Shown here: piece after piece, positions 43,953-55,434 of the stretch
Numbering within the stretch: the stretch's first letter is position 1
How the letters are laid out: each line of letters begins with the position of its first letter
NCBI GenBank assembly: GCA_964468045.1
Contig: CAYXTO010000002.1
Coordinates: 1-64,000 of the forward strand
Length of the DNA stretch: 64,000 nt
Direction of reading: 5' to 3'
Source: JAWKXU01 sp964468045
Lineage (GTDB): Bacteria; Pseudomonadota; Alphaproteobacteria; Sphingomonadales; Sphingomonadaceae
Made by a program: the position numbers and the translations under genes
Notes under the pieces: generated by a model
What the model saw: only the letters and a program-made list of their open reading frames with translations
What the model was told of the DNA's origin: nothing
Databases searched by the model: none

Positions 43953-46219
43953 GCCGTTTCCCGCGGGAGAGGCGTCACCTCGACCGGGATGTGATTGAGA
44001 TTGGTGTTGCAGGATGGAACGTCGAGCAGGGTCTCGTCCGCCAGCAGGTTGTAATTGACCCCGGCCCGCGCCTTCGCCCGCTCCTGGCCGGGCACCTCAT
44101 GGTCGTCGTGCCCCCAGCCATGCGGCAGGCTGACGACGCCTTCGCGTATTTCGTCACTCAGCTCGACAGGCGCGTCGATTGCTCCCGTCCGTGAACGGAT
44201 CCGCACATATTGCCCGTCCACGATCTGGCGCAGCTCCGCGTCGCGCGGGTTCATCAGCAGCGTGCAGGGATTCGGCCCTTTCGCCAAGGAAGGGAAATTG
44301 TGCATCCAGGTGTTGAAGGACCGCATATGGCGGCGGCCCAGCAAATGCAGGCCCTGCGGCCCGTCTTCCGCCAGCCATCGTTCCAGGCGGGGCAGGTCGC
44401 GGGTGATCGGCTCGGGTGCGAAATCGATCTTTCCATCCGGAAAGTGAATCACTTCCGCGATGCGGGGCTGCATCGGGCCGAAATCGACGCCATGCGGCAT
44501 GGCCTTCAACTTCTCCAGCGTCAGGCCGTCCGGCTTTTCGCCGAAATGGTCGCCATAGGGGCCTGACCGCACCAGCAGCTCGAACATGCGGTCCTGCCCG
44601 CCCTGCTCGGTCAGGGCTTCGAGCGCACCCTCGAAGGGAATGCGGCTGGCGACCGGATTGCCCTGGCCGCGAAGCTGGCCGTGGAGCATCCGCAGCGCCA
44701 GCTCGTCCGCTTCCGCCGCAGTAACCCCCTTCAGCCGGGCAACCAGTTCGCACATGATGTCGCAATCGTGCAGCGCCCCCGGCGGCGCCTCGAACACCGG
44801 CGCGCTCCAGCGAATGTAATCGCGCACGGTGAAGAAGGGATAGACCACCATGAAATCCGAATGCGCCAGGCATTTGGGCGATGGCAGGATCACATCCGCG
44901 TGGCGGGTGGTTTCGTTGATGAAGATATCGAAGGACAGGATGAAATCGAGCTGCTCAAGCGCCTGGGTCAGGCGTCCGCCGCCATTGGGAGTGGAAAGGG
45001 CCGGATTGCCGCATAGCGTGATCAGGCCCCGGACCTGCCCCTCGCCGGGCGTGTCCATTTCCTCCATCATTGCCGCGCAGGGCAATTGCGCGCCAAGTTC
45101 CGGCAGGCCGCTGACGCGGGTATGCCAGCGGCCATAGGGTATGGAGCCGTCGCGATAGCGTTCCGAGAACAGGATCGCCTCGAATACGCCGCGTGGAAAC
45201 ATCGATCCGCCCGGCCGGTCCAGATTGCCGGTGAGCGCGTTCACGGCAACGATCAGCCAGTTGGTGATCGAGCCGAATTGCTGCATCGAGGAACCGATCC
45301 GGCCATAGATGCAGGCGCGTGGCGCTGCGGCAAGCTCCCGGGCCAGACGATGGATGTCTTCCGCCGGGATATCGCAGGCGGCACTTGCCGTTTCCGGCGT
45401 GAAGCGCATGGCGATCGCGCGCAGTTCGTCCAGATTCTTGGCATGGTCCGCGATGTGGCGCAGATCGACGAGCCCTTCCTTGAACAGGACATGGGCCACC
45501 GCGAGCAGCAGGACGGCATCGGAACCCGGGCGGATCGACAAGTGCCAATCCGCCATTTCGGCGGTCTCGCTGCGGCGGGGGTCGATCACCACGACCTTGC
45601 CCTGGCGCGCCTGAATGTCCCGCAGGCGGCGCGGTACGCCGGGGGCGGTCAGGAAGCTGCCGTTGGATTGCAAAGGGTTCGCGCCGATCAGCACGAAATA
45701 ATCGCTGTTGTCGATATCCGGAATCGGCATGGACGCCAGCCCGCCGAACATGGTCGCGGTGGCCATGAAATGGGCGTGACTGTCCACACTGGAGGCGGAA
45801 TAGACCTGGTTCGAACCCAGCGTGGTCAGCAGCAGCGGCGCATAGAGCGCGAGTCCCGGCACATGGGTAAGCCCGGTTCCGAAATAGGATGCTATGCTGT
45901 TCGGCCCATATTTCCGCTGCAGTTCGGCAAGCCGCGCGGCGGTGAAATCCAGCGCCTCCTCCCAGGAAACTTCCTCGAAGCGGCCATTGCGTTTCATCAA
46001 TGGCCCGGTCAGCATTTCGGGATCGTGATGAAGGTCCTTGAGAGCGTATGCCTTGGGGCAGATATAGCCCTTACTCAGCGGATCGGCCTTGTCTCCCCGG
46101 ATCGTGACCACGCTTTCGGTCGCGCGGTCGATCGTCACTTCGGTGGCGCAATTCTGCTCGCAGAACGGGCAGATGCGGTAATGGACTTCCGTATCGATGG
46201 ATAGCGACGACTTGCCCAC
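43943..46219 (-). CDS. molybdopterin oxidoreductase (formate dehydrogenase/DMSO reductase family)
   Basis: A 758-residue molybdenum enzyme of the DMSO reductase superfamily. The N-terminal [4Fe-4S] site is Cys17, Cys20, Cys24 and Cys54 (CPFCEQNC...ICPKA). Mo-bis-MGD binding segments include DYFVLIGANPLQSNGSF and VVVIDPRRSETAEMADWHL, and the C-terminal MGD-binding barrel ends with VSLPHGWGHDD. The Mo-ligand region reads VYSASSVDSHAHFMAT, with no Cys or selenocysteine codon, so it is not a standard formate dehydrogenase. No Tat signal, so cytoplasmic. The substrate is unknown; similar enzymes are often misnamed. Confidence 0.9.
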   Translation of the reverse strand: MGKSSLSIDTEVHYRICPFCEQNCATEVTIDRATESVVTIRGDKADPLSKGYICPKAYALKDLHHDPEMLTGPLMKRNGRFEEVSWEEALDFTAARLAELQRKYGPNSIASYFGTGLTHVPGLALYAPLLLTTLGSNQVYSASSVDSHAHFMATATMFGGLASMPIPDIDNSDYFVLIGANPLQSNGSFLTAPGVPRRLRDIQARQGKVVVIDPRRSETAEMADWHLSIRPGSDAVLLLAVAHVLFKEGLVDLRHIADHAKNLDELRAIAMRFTPETASAACDIPAEDIHRLARELAAAPRACIYGRIGSSMQQFGSITNWLIVAVNALTGNLDRPGGSMFPRGVFEAILFSERYRDGSIPYGRWHTRVSGLPELGAQLPCAAMMEEMDTPGEGQVRGLITLCGNPALSTPNGGGRLTQALEQLDFILSFDIFINETTRHADVILPSPKCLAHSDFMVVYPFFTVRDYIRWSAPVFEAPPGALHDCDIMCELVARLKGVTAAEADELALRMLHGQLRGQGNPVASRIPFEGALEALTEQGGQDRMFELLVRSGPYGDHFGEKPDGLTLEKLKAMPHGVDFGPMQPRIAEVIHFPDGKIDFAPEPITRDLPRLERWLAEDGPQGLHLLGRRHMRSFNTWMHNFPSLAKGPNPCTLLMNPRDAELRQIVDGQYVRIRSRTGAIDAPVELSDEIREGVVSLPHGWGHDDHEVPGQERAKARAGVNYNLLADETLLDVPSCNTNLNHIPVEVTPLPRETAQP

Positions 46220-46333
46220 AAGCCTTCTCCCAAAGCCCTATCACAGCGCGCTTTTTTGCCGGGCCGGCGCTTGGCCGCATCGTGCAACCTACTGTTGCCC
46301 TTTGGCTGGGGCAATACGCATTCCAGCGCGCCG

Positions 46334-47053
46334 TCAGCGCTGCGCGGTGACGATGTAGTTCAGCGAGAGGTCGGCGGACAGGTGAAGCCCCTTGGCAGGC
46401 GAGAAGGCGATCCCCCGGGGCTGGCCCATCCGCAGGCCGGCGGCATCGAGCAATTCGCCCAGTTCTTTCGGCGTGACGAAATCCTCCCAATGGTGCGTGC
46501 CCCTGGGAATCGCGCCCAGCGCTTCCGCCGCGCCGACCAGCAGCAGGCGCGCCCGGGCGGTGCGATTGGGGGTGGAGAAGATCAGCAGCCCGCCGGGGGC
46601 GAGGTGCTGCGCAAGTTGCGCCACGAACGCCGGCTTGTCCGCCACATGCTCGATCACTTCCATCGCCGTCACCAGATCGAACTGGCCGAGGCCGAGCGCG
46701 CCCAACTCGCCGTGGCGATAGGCGATGGTCAGGCCCGAACCGACGGCATGATCCTGCGCCGCCGCGATATTCTCGGCCGCGGCATCGACGCCGGTCACCT
46801 CCGCCCCCAGCCGGGCGAGCGGTTCCGCCAGCAGGCCCGCGCCGCAGCCCACATCCAGGGCGCGCTTGCCGGCCAGCGGCTTGAGATCCTGGGGATCGGC
46901 ATGCCAATGCCAGTCGATCGCCTCCCGGATGAAGGCCAGGCGCACCGGATTCAGCCGGTGCAGCATGGCGGAGGAACCCTTCGGATCCCACCACTCCCGC
47001 GCCAACGCGCCAAAATGGGCGGCTTCTTCCGGACGAATGGTTGCACTTGCCAT
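46334..47053 (-). CDS. ubiG: ubiquinone biosynthesis O-methyltransferase
   Basis: A 239-residue class I SAM-dependent methyltransferase that performs both O-methylation steps of ubiquinone synthesis. It shows EEAAHFGALAREWWDPKGSS, SAM motif I LDVGCGAGLLAEPLA, FDLVTAMEVIEHV and the membrane-insertion region KGTHHW-like RGTHHWEDFV. Length and motifs match UbiG. It lies divergent from lysC. Confidence 0.96.
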   Translation of the reverse strand: MASATIRPEEAAHFGALAREWWDPKGSSAMLHRLNPVRLAFIREAIDWHWHADPQDLKPLAGKRALDVGCGAGLLAEPLARLGAEVTGVDAAAENIAAAQDHAVGSGLTIAYRHGELGALGLGQFDLVTAMEVIEHVADKPAFVAQLAQHLAPGGLLIFSTPNRTARARLLLVGAAEALGAIPRGTHHWEDFVTPKELGELLDAAGLRMGQPRGIAFSPAKGLHLSADLSLNYIVTAQR

Positions 47054-47108
47054 GCATGTCCCCTAGCAGCGCGCGAAACCTGATTCCAGCAGTAGGAGCA
47101 AAAGCACC

Positions 47109-48389
47109 TTGGCCCGGATCGTGATGAAGTTCGGCGGGACATCCATGGCCGGCACGGAGCGTATTCGCCGTGTCGCCAATATCGTGCGCCGTCACCAGGA
47201 AGCGGGGCATGAGGTTGCCGTCGTGGTCTCCGCCATGGCCGGCGAGACCGACCGTCTCGTCAATTTCTGTCGCGAGGCGAATCCGCTCTATGACCCGGCG
47301 GAGTATGACGTGGTGGTCGCCAGCGGCGAGCAGGTCACCTCCGGCCTGCTGGCGCTGACGCTGCAGGCCATGGGCTGCAAGGCGCGCAGCTGGCTCGGCT
47401 GGCAGCTGCCGATCCACACGGACGCTGCCCATGCCAAGGCGCGGATCGAGGATATCGACGCGGACACCCTGGCGGCTTCGATGGCCGCCGGCGAAATCGC
47501 CGTGATTCCGGGGTTCCAGGGGCTTTCCGGGCATGGCCGGATCACCACGCTGGGCCGGGGTGGATCGGATACCTCCGCCGTCGCCGTGGCCGCCGCGGTC
47601 AAGGCCGACCGCTGCGACATCTACACCGACGTGGACGGCGTCTATACCACCGATCCGCGGATCGTGGCCAAGGCGCGCAAGCTGAAGAAGATCACTTACG
47701 AGGAAATGCTGGAGCTAGCCTCGGTCGGCTCCAAGGTGCTGCAGACCCGCTCCGTCAGCCTGGCCATGAAGGAAAATGTCCGGGTGCAGGTCCTGTCATC
47801 CTTCATCGACGACGATGCGCCCCTGGGCGATGACCTGCCCGGCACGATGATCGTCAGCGAAGATGAACTCACCGGCGAACTGGAAGGATTGGAAATGGAA
47901 CGCCAGATGATCACCGGCATCGCTGCCGACAAGAACGAAGCCAAGATCACCCTGACCCGCATCGCCGACCGGCCCGGTGCGGTCGCCGCGATCTTCGGCC
48001 CTCTGGCCGCCGCGAACATCAATGTCGACATGATCATCCAGAACGTCGCCAAGGACAAGGGCGAGACCGACGTCACCTTCACCGTTCCGGGCGCGGATCT
48101 GGTGCGCACCCAGGCCCTGCTGGAAGGCGCACAGGAGACGATCGGCTATTATCGCATGATCGCGGACAGCAAGGTCGCCAAGATCAGTGTGGTCGGCGTC
48201 GGGATGCGCAGCCATGCCGGGGTGGCTTCCACCATGTTCAAGGCGCTGGCCGAGCGCGGGATCAATATCCAGGCCATATCCACCAGCGAGATCAAGGTCA
48301 GCGTCCTGATCGACGAGGATGAGACCGAACTGGCCGTGCGCGTGCTGCATACCGCCTATGGCCTGGACGCCGGAGACAAGGCCGCCTGA
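47109..48389 (+). CDS. lysC: aspartate kinase
   Basis: A 426-residue aspartokinase, the first step from aspartate to lysine, threonine and methionine. The kinase domain starts ARIVMKFGGTSMAG and has GRGGSDTSAVA; two ACT domains (about 265-340 and 345-420) would bind lysine and/or threonine for feedback control. The start is TTG at 47109, chosen because AGGAGC is well placed and because MARIVMKFGG is the usual N-terminus; ATG at 47124 would remove a conserved strand. Rare start codon is the only oddity. Confidence 0.96.
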   Translation: MARIVMKFGGTSMAGTERIRRVANIVRRHQEAGHEVAVVVSAMAGETDRLVNFCREANPLYDPAEYDVVVASGEQVTSGLLALTLQAMGCKARSWLGWQLPIHTDAAHAKARIEDIDADTLAASMAAGEIAVIPGFQGLSGHGRITTLGRGGSDTSAVAVAAAVKADRCDIYTDVDGVYTTDPRIVAKARKLKKITYEEMLELASVGSKVLQTRSVSLAMKENVRVQVLSSFIDDDAPLGDDLPGTMIVSEDELTGELEGLEMERQMITGIAADKNEAKITLTRIADRPGAVAAIFGPLAAANINVDMIIQNVAKDKGETDVTFTVPGADLVRTQALLEGAQETIGYYRMIADSKVAKISVVGVGMRSHAGVASTMFKALAERGINIQAISTSEIKVSVLIDEDETELAVRVLHTAYGLDAGDKAA

Positions 48390-48402
48390 CAGGAAAAGAC
48401 CT

Positions 48403-48429
48403 CCCCGGCCGATGAGGGCGCGGCCGGGG
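48403..48429. terminator. hairpin between convergent lysC and katG
   Basis: Perfect CCCCGGCCG and CGGCCGGGG arms around 9 bases. On the minus strand it is followed, after AGG, by TCTTTT, so it could end the katG transcript; on the plus strand no T-run follows directly. Confidence 0.6.
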
Positions 48430-48478
48430 GGGTGCATTTGCCGAAGCGGGTTTTCCGCGCTCCGGCGTGGCAACACTG

Positions 48479-50668
<2,190 letters not shown>

Positions 50669-50714
50669 TTCCTCTTCCTCCAAATTTTTTGCGGGATGTG
50701 ATAAAAACGATACG

Positions 50715-50731
50715 CTCGATTCTTTATCGAG
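50715..50731. promoter_or_regulatory. inverted repeat in the katG upstream region
   Basis: ctcgat, ttctt-like 5-base spacer, atcgag: perfect 6-base arms in an AT-rich patch 47 bases upstream of the katG ATG. The T-N11-A spacing recalls LysR-type sites, of which OxyR would be the natural candidate for katG, but it does not match the OxyR consensus as I know it. Regulatory role is inferred from position. Confidence 0.4.
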
Positions 50732-50841
50732 AGAAGCAATTAAGCTTGGTCAGGGACAGCGAGAAAATCGATCAGTGGGATCGAAGCGCCAAATACCGTG
50801 CGCACTTGCCGCTCCGCGATTTGCGCCGTAAGCGGCGCGCG

Positions 50842-51852
50842 ATGACAAGCTACCCCAAGACTTCCGCACTGATGCGCCGCGGCGCAGACTTCCTCGGCAG
50901 TGAATATGCGATCCTGTGCGGCGCCATGAGTTGGGTTTCGGAGCGTCACCTCGTTTCCGCGATCAGCAATGCCGGCGGCTTCGGCGTGATCGCCTGCGGG
51001 GCGATGACCCCGGAACTGCTGGATGCGGAGATCGCCGGGACCAGGGCGCTGGCCGGCAAGCCGTTCGGCGTGAACCTCATCACCATGCATCCGCAGCTGT
51101 TCGATCTGATCGCGGTGTGCGGCAAGCATCGCGTCGGCCATGTCGTGCTGGCGGGGGGCATTCCGCCCAAGGGCAGCGTGGAGGCGATCAAGGCGTTCAA
51201 CGCGAAGGTCGTCGTGTTTGCTCCGACCCTGGCGCTGGCCAAGAAGCTGCTGCGGTCCGGCGCCGATGCGCTGGTGATCGAAGGGATGGAAGCGGGCGGC
51301 CATATCGGCCCGGTGGCGACCAGCGTGCTGGCGCAGGAATTCCTGCCCGAACTGGCCGAAGAGCACCTCGTGTTCGTGGCGGGCGGCATCGGCCGGGGCG
51401 AAGCGATGGCCGGCTATCTCGAAATGGGCGCGGCGGGGGTCCAGCTCGGCACCCGCTTTGCCTGCGCGGCCGAAAGCATTGCCCATCCCGCTTTCAAGCA
51501 GGCGTTCTTCCGTGCGAGCGCGCGCGATGCGGTGGCCAGCGTGCAGGTCGATCCGCGCCTGCCGGTGATTCCGGTTCGCGCGCTCAAGAACAAGGGCACC
51601 GAGGAATTCACCGCCAAACAGCGCGAGGTCGCGCAGTTGCTGGACGAGGGCAAGGTCGAGATGGGCGAAGCCCAGCTTCGGATCGAGCATTACTGGGCAG
51701 GCGCATTGCGCCGCGCGGTGATCGATGGCGATGTGGAGAACGGCTCGCTGATGGCCGGCCAGTCGGTCGGGATGGTCAAGGCCGAAGAACCGGTGGCCGA
51801 TATCCTGGCCGCGCTGATGGCGGAGAGCGAAACCGCGCTGGCCCGGCGCTGA
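50842..51852 (+). CDS. NAD(P)H-dependent flavin oxidoreductase / nitronate monooxygenase family
   Basis: A 336-residue FMN TIM-barrel protein. GGFGVIACGAMTP near the N-terminus, EGMEAGGHIGPVATS with the active-site His, FVAGGIGRGEAMA and GVQLGTRFACAAES are the class hallmarks. The family includes true nitronate monooxygenases and enoyl-ACP reductase FabK-like enzymes; which reaction this one performs cannot be told. The ATG at 50842 gives the family N-terminus but has no clear Shine-Dalgarno. Divergent from katG. Confidence 0.9.
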   Translation: MTSYPKTSALMRRGADFLGSEYAILCGAMSWVSERHLVSAISNAGGFGVIACGAMTPELLDAEIAGTRALAGKPFGVNLITMHPQLFDLIAVCGKHRVGHVVLAGGIPPKGSVEAIKAFNAKVVVFAPTLALAKKLLRSGADALVIEGMEAGGHIGPVATSVLAQEFLPELAEEHLVFVAGGIGRGEAMAGYLEMGAAGVQLGTRFACAAESIAHPAFKQAFFRASARDAVASVQVDPRLPVIPVRALKNKGTEEFTAKQREVAQLLDEGKVEMGEAQLRIEHYWAGALRRAVIDGDVENGSLMAGQSVGMVKAEEPVADILAALMAESETALARR

Positions 51853-51920
51853 CAAGTCCCGGTTGTTTCAGCGCCCGATAAGGCGCAGATTGCCGCTTCT
51901 CTGGAGAGGAGGCAATCGCC

Positions 51921-52322
51921 ATGCCCGCAATCGCGCTGGATCACGTCAATATCGTCACCGACCGGATGGACGAGACCTGCGCGTTCTACACCGCCCTGTT
52001 CGATCTCGAGCGGCGCGATGGCCCCATGCAATTGCCGCCGGACCAGGTGCAATGGCTGCATGACGACGCTGGGCGCGCGATCTTCCATATCAATGTCGAG
52101 GGGTTCGGCGGAGTCCATGCGGTCGCCGGTCCCGAGCAGTCCCCGACCGGCCATATCAACCATGTCGCGCTGAGCTGTTCCGATCTCGCGGATATGCTGG
52201 GCAGGCTCGATGCCCTGGACATCCCGTACCGGACAGTCCGGTTCGATCAGATCGGGCTGACCCAGGTGTTCGTGTCGGATCCCAATGCGGTTCTGCTGGA
52301 GCTGAGTTTCAGAGACCTGTAA
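51921..52322 (+). CDS. VOC-superfamily (glyoxalase-like) protein
   Basis: A 133-residue protein with two beta-alpha-beta-beta-beta units: LDHVNIVTDRMDETCAFYT and INHVALSCSDLADMLGRLD. Likely metal ligands are His8, His50-like and a Glu near the C-terminus (LLELSF). The superfamily includes glyoxalases, dioxygenases and resistance proteins, so no reaction is named. AGGAGG before the ATG; 68 bases after the flavin oxidoreductase and possibly cotranscribed. Confidence 0.88.
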   Translation: MPAIALDHVNIVTDRMDETCAFYTALFDLERRDGPMQLPPDQVQWLHDDAGRAIFHINVEGFGGVHAVAGPEQSPTGHINHVALSCSDLADMLGRLDALDIPYRTVRFDQIGLTQVFVSDPNAVLLELSFRDL

Positions 52323-52415
52323 GCGCCGCCGGCCGGGGGAGGCGGCACGGATCCTGAGACGGGGCTTGCAACCCTCGCCGGCCTCTGCCGTTATACCGGA
52401 GAAGGAGGCTGCCCG

Positions 52416-53336
52416 ATGTGCGATGAAACCGACTCTGCCCAATTCGATGCGGCGCTGGCCCGGCGCGGGCTGAACCGGCGGCAATTCGCCGCGATGGGGG
52501 CCGCCGTGCTGGTCTGGGCCTGCAGCAGCGGCAAGCCGGAAGCGGCAGGCCCCGAAGCGGGTTCTTCTCCCTCCGGTCCCGCTCCGCTGGAAGAGGCGAT
52601 GGTTTCCATCGACACGCCCGATGGCGAGGCGGATGCGTTCTTCGTCCACCCGGCCAGCGGGCGGCATCCCGCGGTCCTGCTATGGCCGGATGTCGGGGGC
52701 TTGCGGGATGCCTTCAAGCTGATGGCCCGCCGTCTTGCCCGGCAGGGCTATGCCGTGCTGGCGGTGAACCCGTACTATCGGGGCGCCCGCGCGCCGGTGC
52801 TGGAAAGCTTTTCCGAATGGATGACGCCTGAAGGCAAGGCGAAGATCCAGCCCTTGCGCAACGCCTTGAGCGCGGACGCCGTCACTCGCGACGCCACGGC
52901 CTATGTCGCTTGGCTGGATGGACAGGAAGCGGTCGATTCGGCCGCGCGGATCGGCACGATGGGCTTTTGCATGGGCGGCCCTTACACGGTGCGCACGGCG
53001 GCTGCGGCGCCCAAGCGCGTCGGCGCTGCCGCTTCGCTGCATGGCGGTGGCTTGGCGACCGATGCCCCGGACAGCCCGCACCGATTGCTCGGCCAGACGG
53101 AAGCGGCCTATCTGTTCGCGATCGCCCGGAACGACGACGCCAAGGAACCGGAAACCCGGGATATGCTGCGCAAGGCGGCCGACAAAGCGCGCCGCGCGGC
53201 GGAAATAGAGGTCTATCCCGCCGACCACGGCTGGACCGTGCCGGATTCCCCCGCTTACGACGAGTCCGCAGCCGAGCGGGCCTGGGCAAGGCTGTCGGCG
53301 CTGTTTTCGGAGCGGCTCAAGACCAAGGCGGGTTGA
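52416..53336 (+). CDS. exported dienelactone-hydrolase-like lipoprotein
   Basis: A 306-residue alpha/beta hydrolase of the dienelactone hydrolase family, with Cys185 as nucleophile in GFCMGG, Asp240 and His271 (PADHGW) as the rest of the triad. An N-terminal RRGLNRRQFAAMG stretch resembles a twin-arginine signal, followed by lipobox-like VWAC (Cys36), so it is probably folded before export and lipid-anchored. Substrate unknown. Ends convergently with the aldo/keto reductase gene. Confidence 0.87.
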   Translation: MCDETDSAQFDAALARRGLNRRQFAAMGAAVLVWACSSGKPEAAGPEAGSSPSGPAPLEEAMVSIDTPDGEADAFFVHPASGRHPAVLLWPDVGGLRDAFKLMARRLARQGYAVLAVNPYYRGARAPVLESFSEWMTPEGKAKIQPLRNALSADAVTRDATAYVAWLDGQEAVDSAARIGTMGFCMGGPYTVRTAAAAPKRVGAAASLHGGGLATDAPDSPHRLLGQTEAAYLFAIARNDDAKEPETRDMLRKAADKARRAAEIEVYPADHGWTVPDSPAYDESAAERAWARLSALFSERLKTKAG

Positions 53337-53341
53337 GCTGC

Positions 53342-54340
53342 TCAGGCATATTCCTCCGTATCGATGCTCCTTTGCATATGCGGCGGATAGCGCGGGCCGG
53401 ATATCGTTTCCGGGCTGACGATCCGGCCGGCGCGGTCCAGGATCGCCGGGTCGATCGCCAGTTCCGTCGTGGCGATGTTTTCTTCCATGTGGGGGATGCT
53501 GGTGGTGCCCGGTATCGCGACGATATGGTCCCCGCGAGACAGCACCCAGGCCAGCGCCAGCTGCGCCGGCGTGACCTGCGTTTCGGCGACCAGGGCAAAG
53601 AAGCGTTCGAGGGCGGACAGGTTGTGCGGCCAGTGATCGTGCTGGAAGCGCGGCATGGTGCGGCGCAGGTCGCTCTCGGGCAGGGTGCCCGGATCGCGCA
53701 ATCGGCCACCCAGCGCGCCGCGCCCAAGCGGCGAGAACGCGACCATCGTGACGCCGAGCTCACGGCAGGTGTCGAGCACCGCGATCTCGACCTCCCGGGT
53801 CCAGAGCGAATATTCGGTCTGCATGGCGGTGATCGGGTGGGTGGCATGGGCCCGCCGCAAGGTGTCCGCGCTCATTTCCGAAAGGCCGATGCCGCCGATC
53901 TTGCCCTCCTTCACGAGGTCGGCCAGCGCGCCGACCGATTCCTCGATCGGCACGCTGAAATCGCGCCGGTGCAGGTAATAGAGGTCGATATGGTCGGTCC
54001 GCAGCAGCCTGAGGCTTTCTTCCAGCGCGGCGCGGATGAATTCGGGGCGGGAATCGCTGTGGCGCTTTTCCCCCTCCACCCTGATGCCGGTCTTGGAAGC
54101 CAGATAGAATCGGTCGCGCCGCCCCTGCAGCGTTTGCCCGATCAGTTCCTCGCTCTTGCCCAGCCCGTATATCCGGGCCGTATCGAGATGGTCGTATCCG
54201 CAATCGATCGCGCGATCGAGCAGGGCCGCACAATCATCAGGGGCCGGCATCAATCCATATCCCCACACGATGTTCATGCAGCCCAGCCCGATCGGATTGA
54301 CCGCCCGCGCGCCGATGGTCCTGCGTGGTGATCCGGTCAT
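53342..54340 (-). CDS. aldo/keto reductase
   Basis: A 332-residue NADPH-dependent aldo/keto reductase. Catalytic tetrad: Asp53 and Tyr58 (HLDTARIYGLGKSEE), Lys83 (ASKTG) and His124 (DLYYLHRRD). The cofactor region contains LSRGDHIVAIPGT. The start at 54340 follows AAGGA on the minus strand. It is close to the YajO/Tas subgroup in length. Substrate unknown; no partner gene. Confidence 0.93.
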   Translation of the reverse strand: MTGSPRRTIGARAVNPIGLGCMNIVWGYGLMPAPDDCAALLDRAIDCGYDHLDTARIYGLGKSEELIGQTLQGRRDRFYLASKTGIRVEGEKRHSDSRPEFIRAALEESLRLLRTDHIDLYYLHRRDFSVPIEESVGALADLVKEGKIGGIGLSEMSADTLRRAHATHPITAMQTEYSLWTREVEIAVLDTCRELGVTMVAFSPLGRGALGGRLRDPGTLPESDLRRTMPRFQHDHWPHNLSALERFFALVAETQVTPAQLALAWVLSRGDHIVAIPGTTSIPHMEENIATTELAIDPAILDRAGRIVSPETISGPRYPPHMQRSIDTEEYA

Positions 54341-54447
54341 GCTTTTCCTTCTCCTTCGCTGTTTCACCTCATCGCGCCGGGGCGTTAATCTTGCTTGCCG
54401 TATCCTCCCGCCGGGTTAACATGCCCTGGCGCCTTGGGGAGGTTCTA

Positions 54448-55434
54448 ATGGGCAGTTTCCTGATTGCACTGGTAATCCTGGTAATCGTGTTCCTGCTGAT
54501 GGGGGTGCGGGTGGTCCGGCAGGGCTATGTCTACACGATCGAGCGGCTTGGCAAGTTCACGCTGGCGGCCACCCCCGGGCTGCATGTGATCATACCGTTC
54601 ATCGACCGTGTCGGACACAAGGTGAACATGATGGAGCAGGTGCTCGACATTCCGGGCCAGGAGATCATCACGCGCGACAACGCCATGGTGGGCGTTGATG
54701 CGGTGGTTTTCTTCCAGGTGCTGGATGCGGGCAAGGCCGCCTATGAGGTCGCCAGCCTCTATGTCGCGATCATGCAGCTCACGACCACCAACCTGCGCAC
54801 GGTGATGGGCTCCATGGATCTGGACGAAACTCTCTCCAAGCGTGACGAGATCAACGCCCGCCTGCTCTCCGTGGTGGATCATGCGACCTCTCCCTGGGGG
54901 GTGAAGATCACGCGCGTGGAAATCAAGGATATCCGCCCGCCTGCCGATATTTCCAATGCTATGGCGCGGCAGATGAAGGCGGAGCGCGAGAAGCGGGCCT
55001 CGATCCTCGAGGCCGAAGGCCTGCGCGCTTCCGAGATCCTGCGGGCGGAGGGCGAGAAGCAATCCCAGATCCTGCAGGCGGAAGGGCGCCGCGAAGCCGC
55101 CTTCCGCGATGCCGAGGCGCGCGAGCGCGAGGCGGAGGCCGAGGCCAAGGCGACGCAGATGGTGTCGGATGCGATCGCCGCTTCGGGCACGCAGGCGCTC
55201 AATTACTTCATCGCCCAGAAATATACCGAGGCGGTCTCGCAATTCGCCACCTCGCCCAACGCCAAGACCATCCTGTTCCCGGTCGAGGCGACCGGCCTGA
55301 TCGGGACTCTGGGCGGGATCGGCGAACTGGTGAAGGATGCGCTGGGCGACGACGGAAAGGGCGGCACTTCGCCCGGCCGGGCCGCGCCTTGGGCGCCGCG
55401 TCCACCGGTGCCGCCGGGCAGCGGGCGGGAGTGA
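54448..55434 (+). CDS. SPFH/band 7 (stomatin-like) membrane protein
   Basis: A 328-residue SPFH protein. One N-terminal transmembrane helix (SFLIALVILVIVFLLMG) is followed by the band 7 domain (RQGYVYTIERLGKF) and a long Ala/Glu-rich coiled coil (AEREKRASILEAEGLRASE). A Pro-rich tail ends the protein. The family forms large membrane cages and typically partners an NfeD protein, which is the next gene here, overlapping by one base. Start at 54448 behind GGGGAGG. Confidence 0.95.
   Translation: MGSFLIALVILVIVFLLMGVRVVRQGYVYTIERLGKFTLAATPGLHVIIPFIDRVGHKVNMMEQVLDIPGQEIITRDNAMVGVDAVVFFQVLDAGKAAYEVASLYVAIMQLTTTNLRTVMGSMDLDETLSKRDEINARLLSVVDHATSPWGVKITRVEIKDIRPPADISNAMARQMKAEREKRASILEAEGLRASEILRAEGEKQSQILQAEGRREAAFRDAEAREREAEAEAKATQMVSDAIAASGTQALNYFIAQKYTEAVSQFATSPNAKTILFPVEATGLIGTLGGIGELVKDALGDDGKGGTSPGRAAPWAPRPPVPPGSGRE

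Noticed and set aside
43943..46219. Selenocysteine-containing formate dehydrogenase
   Set aside because: No in-frame TGA in the Mo-ligand region and no formate dehydrogenase beta or gamma gene adjacent.
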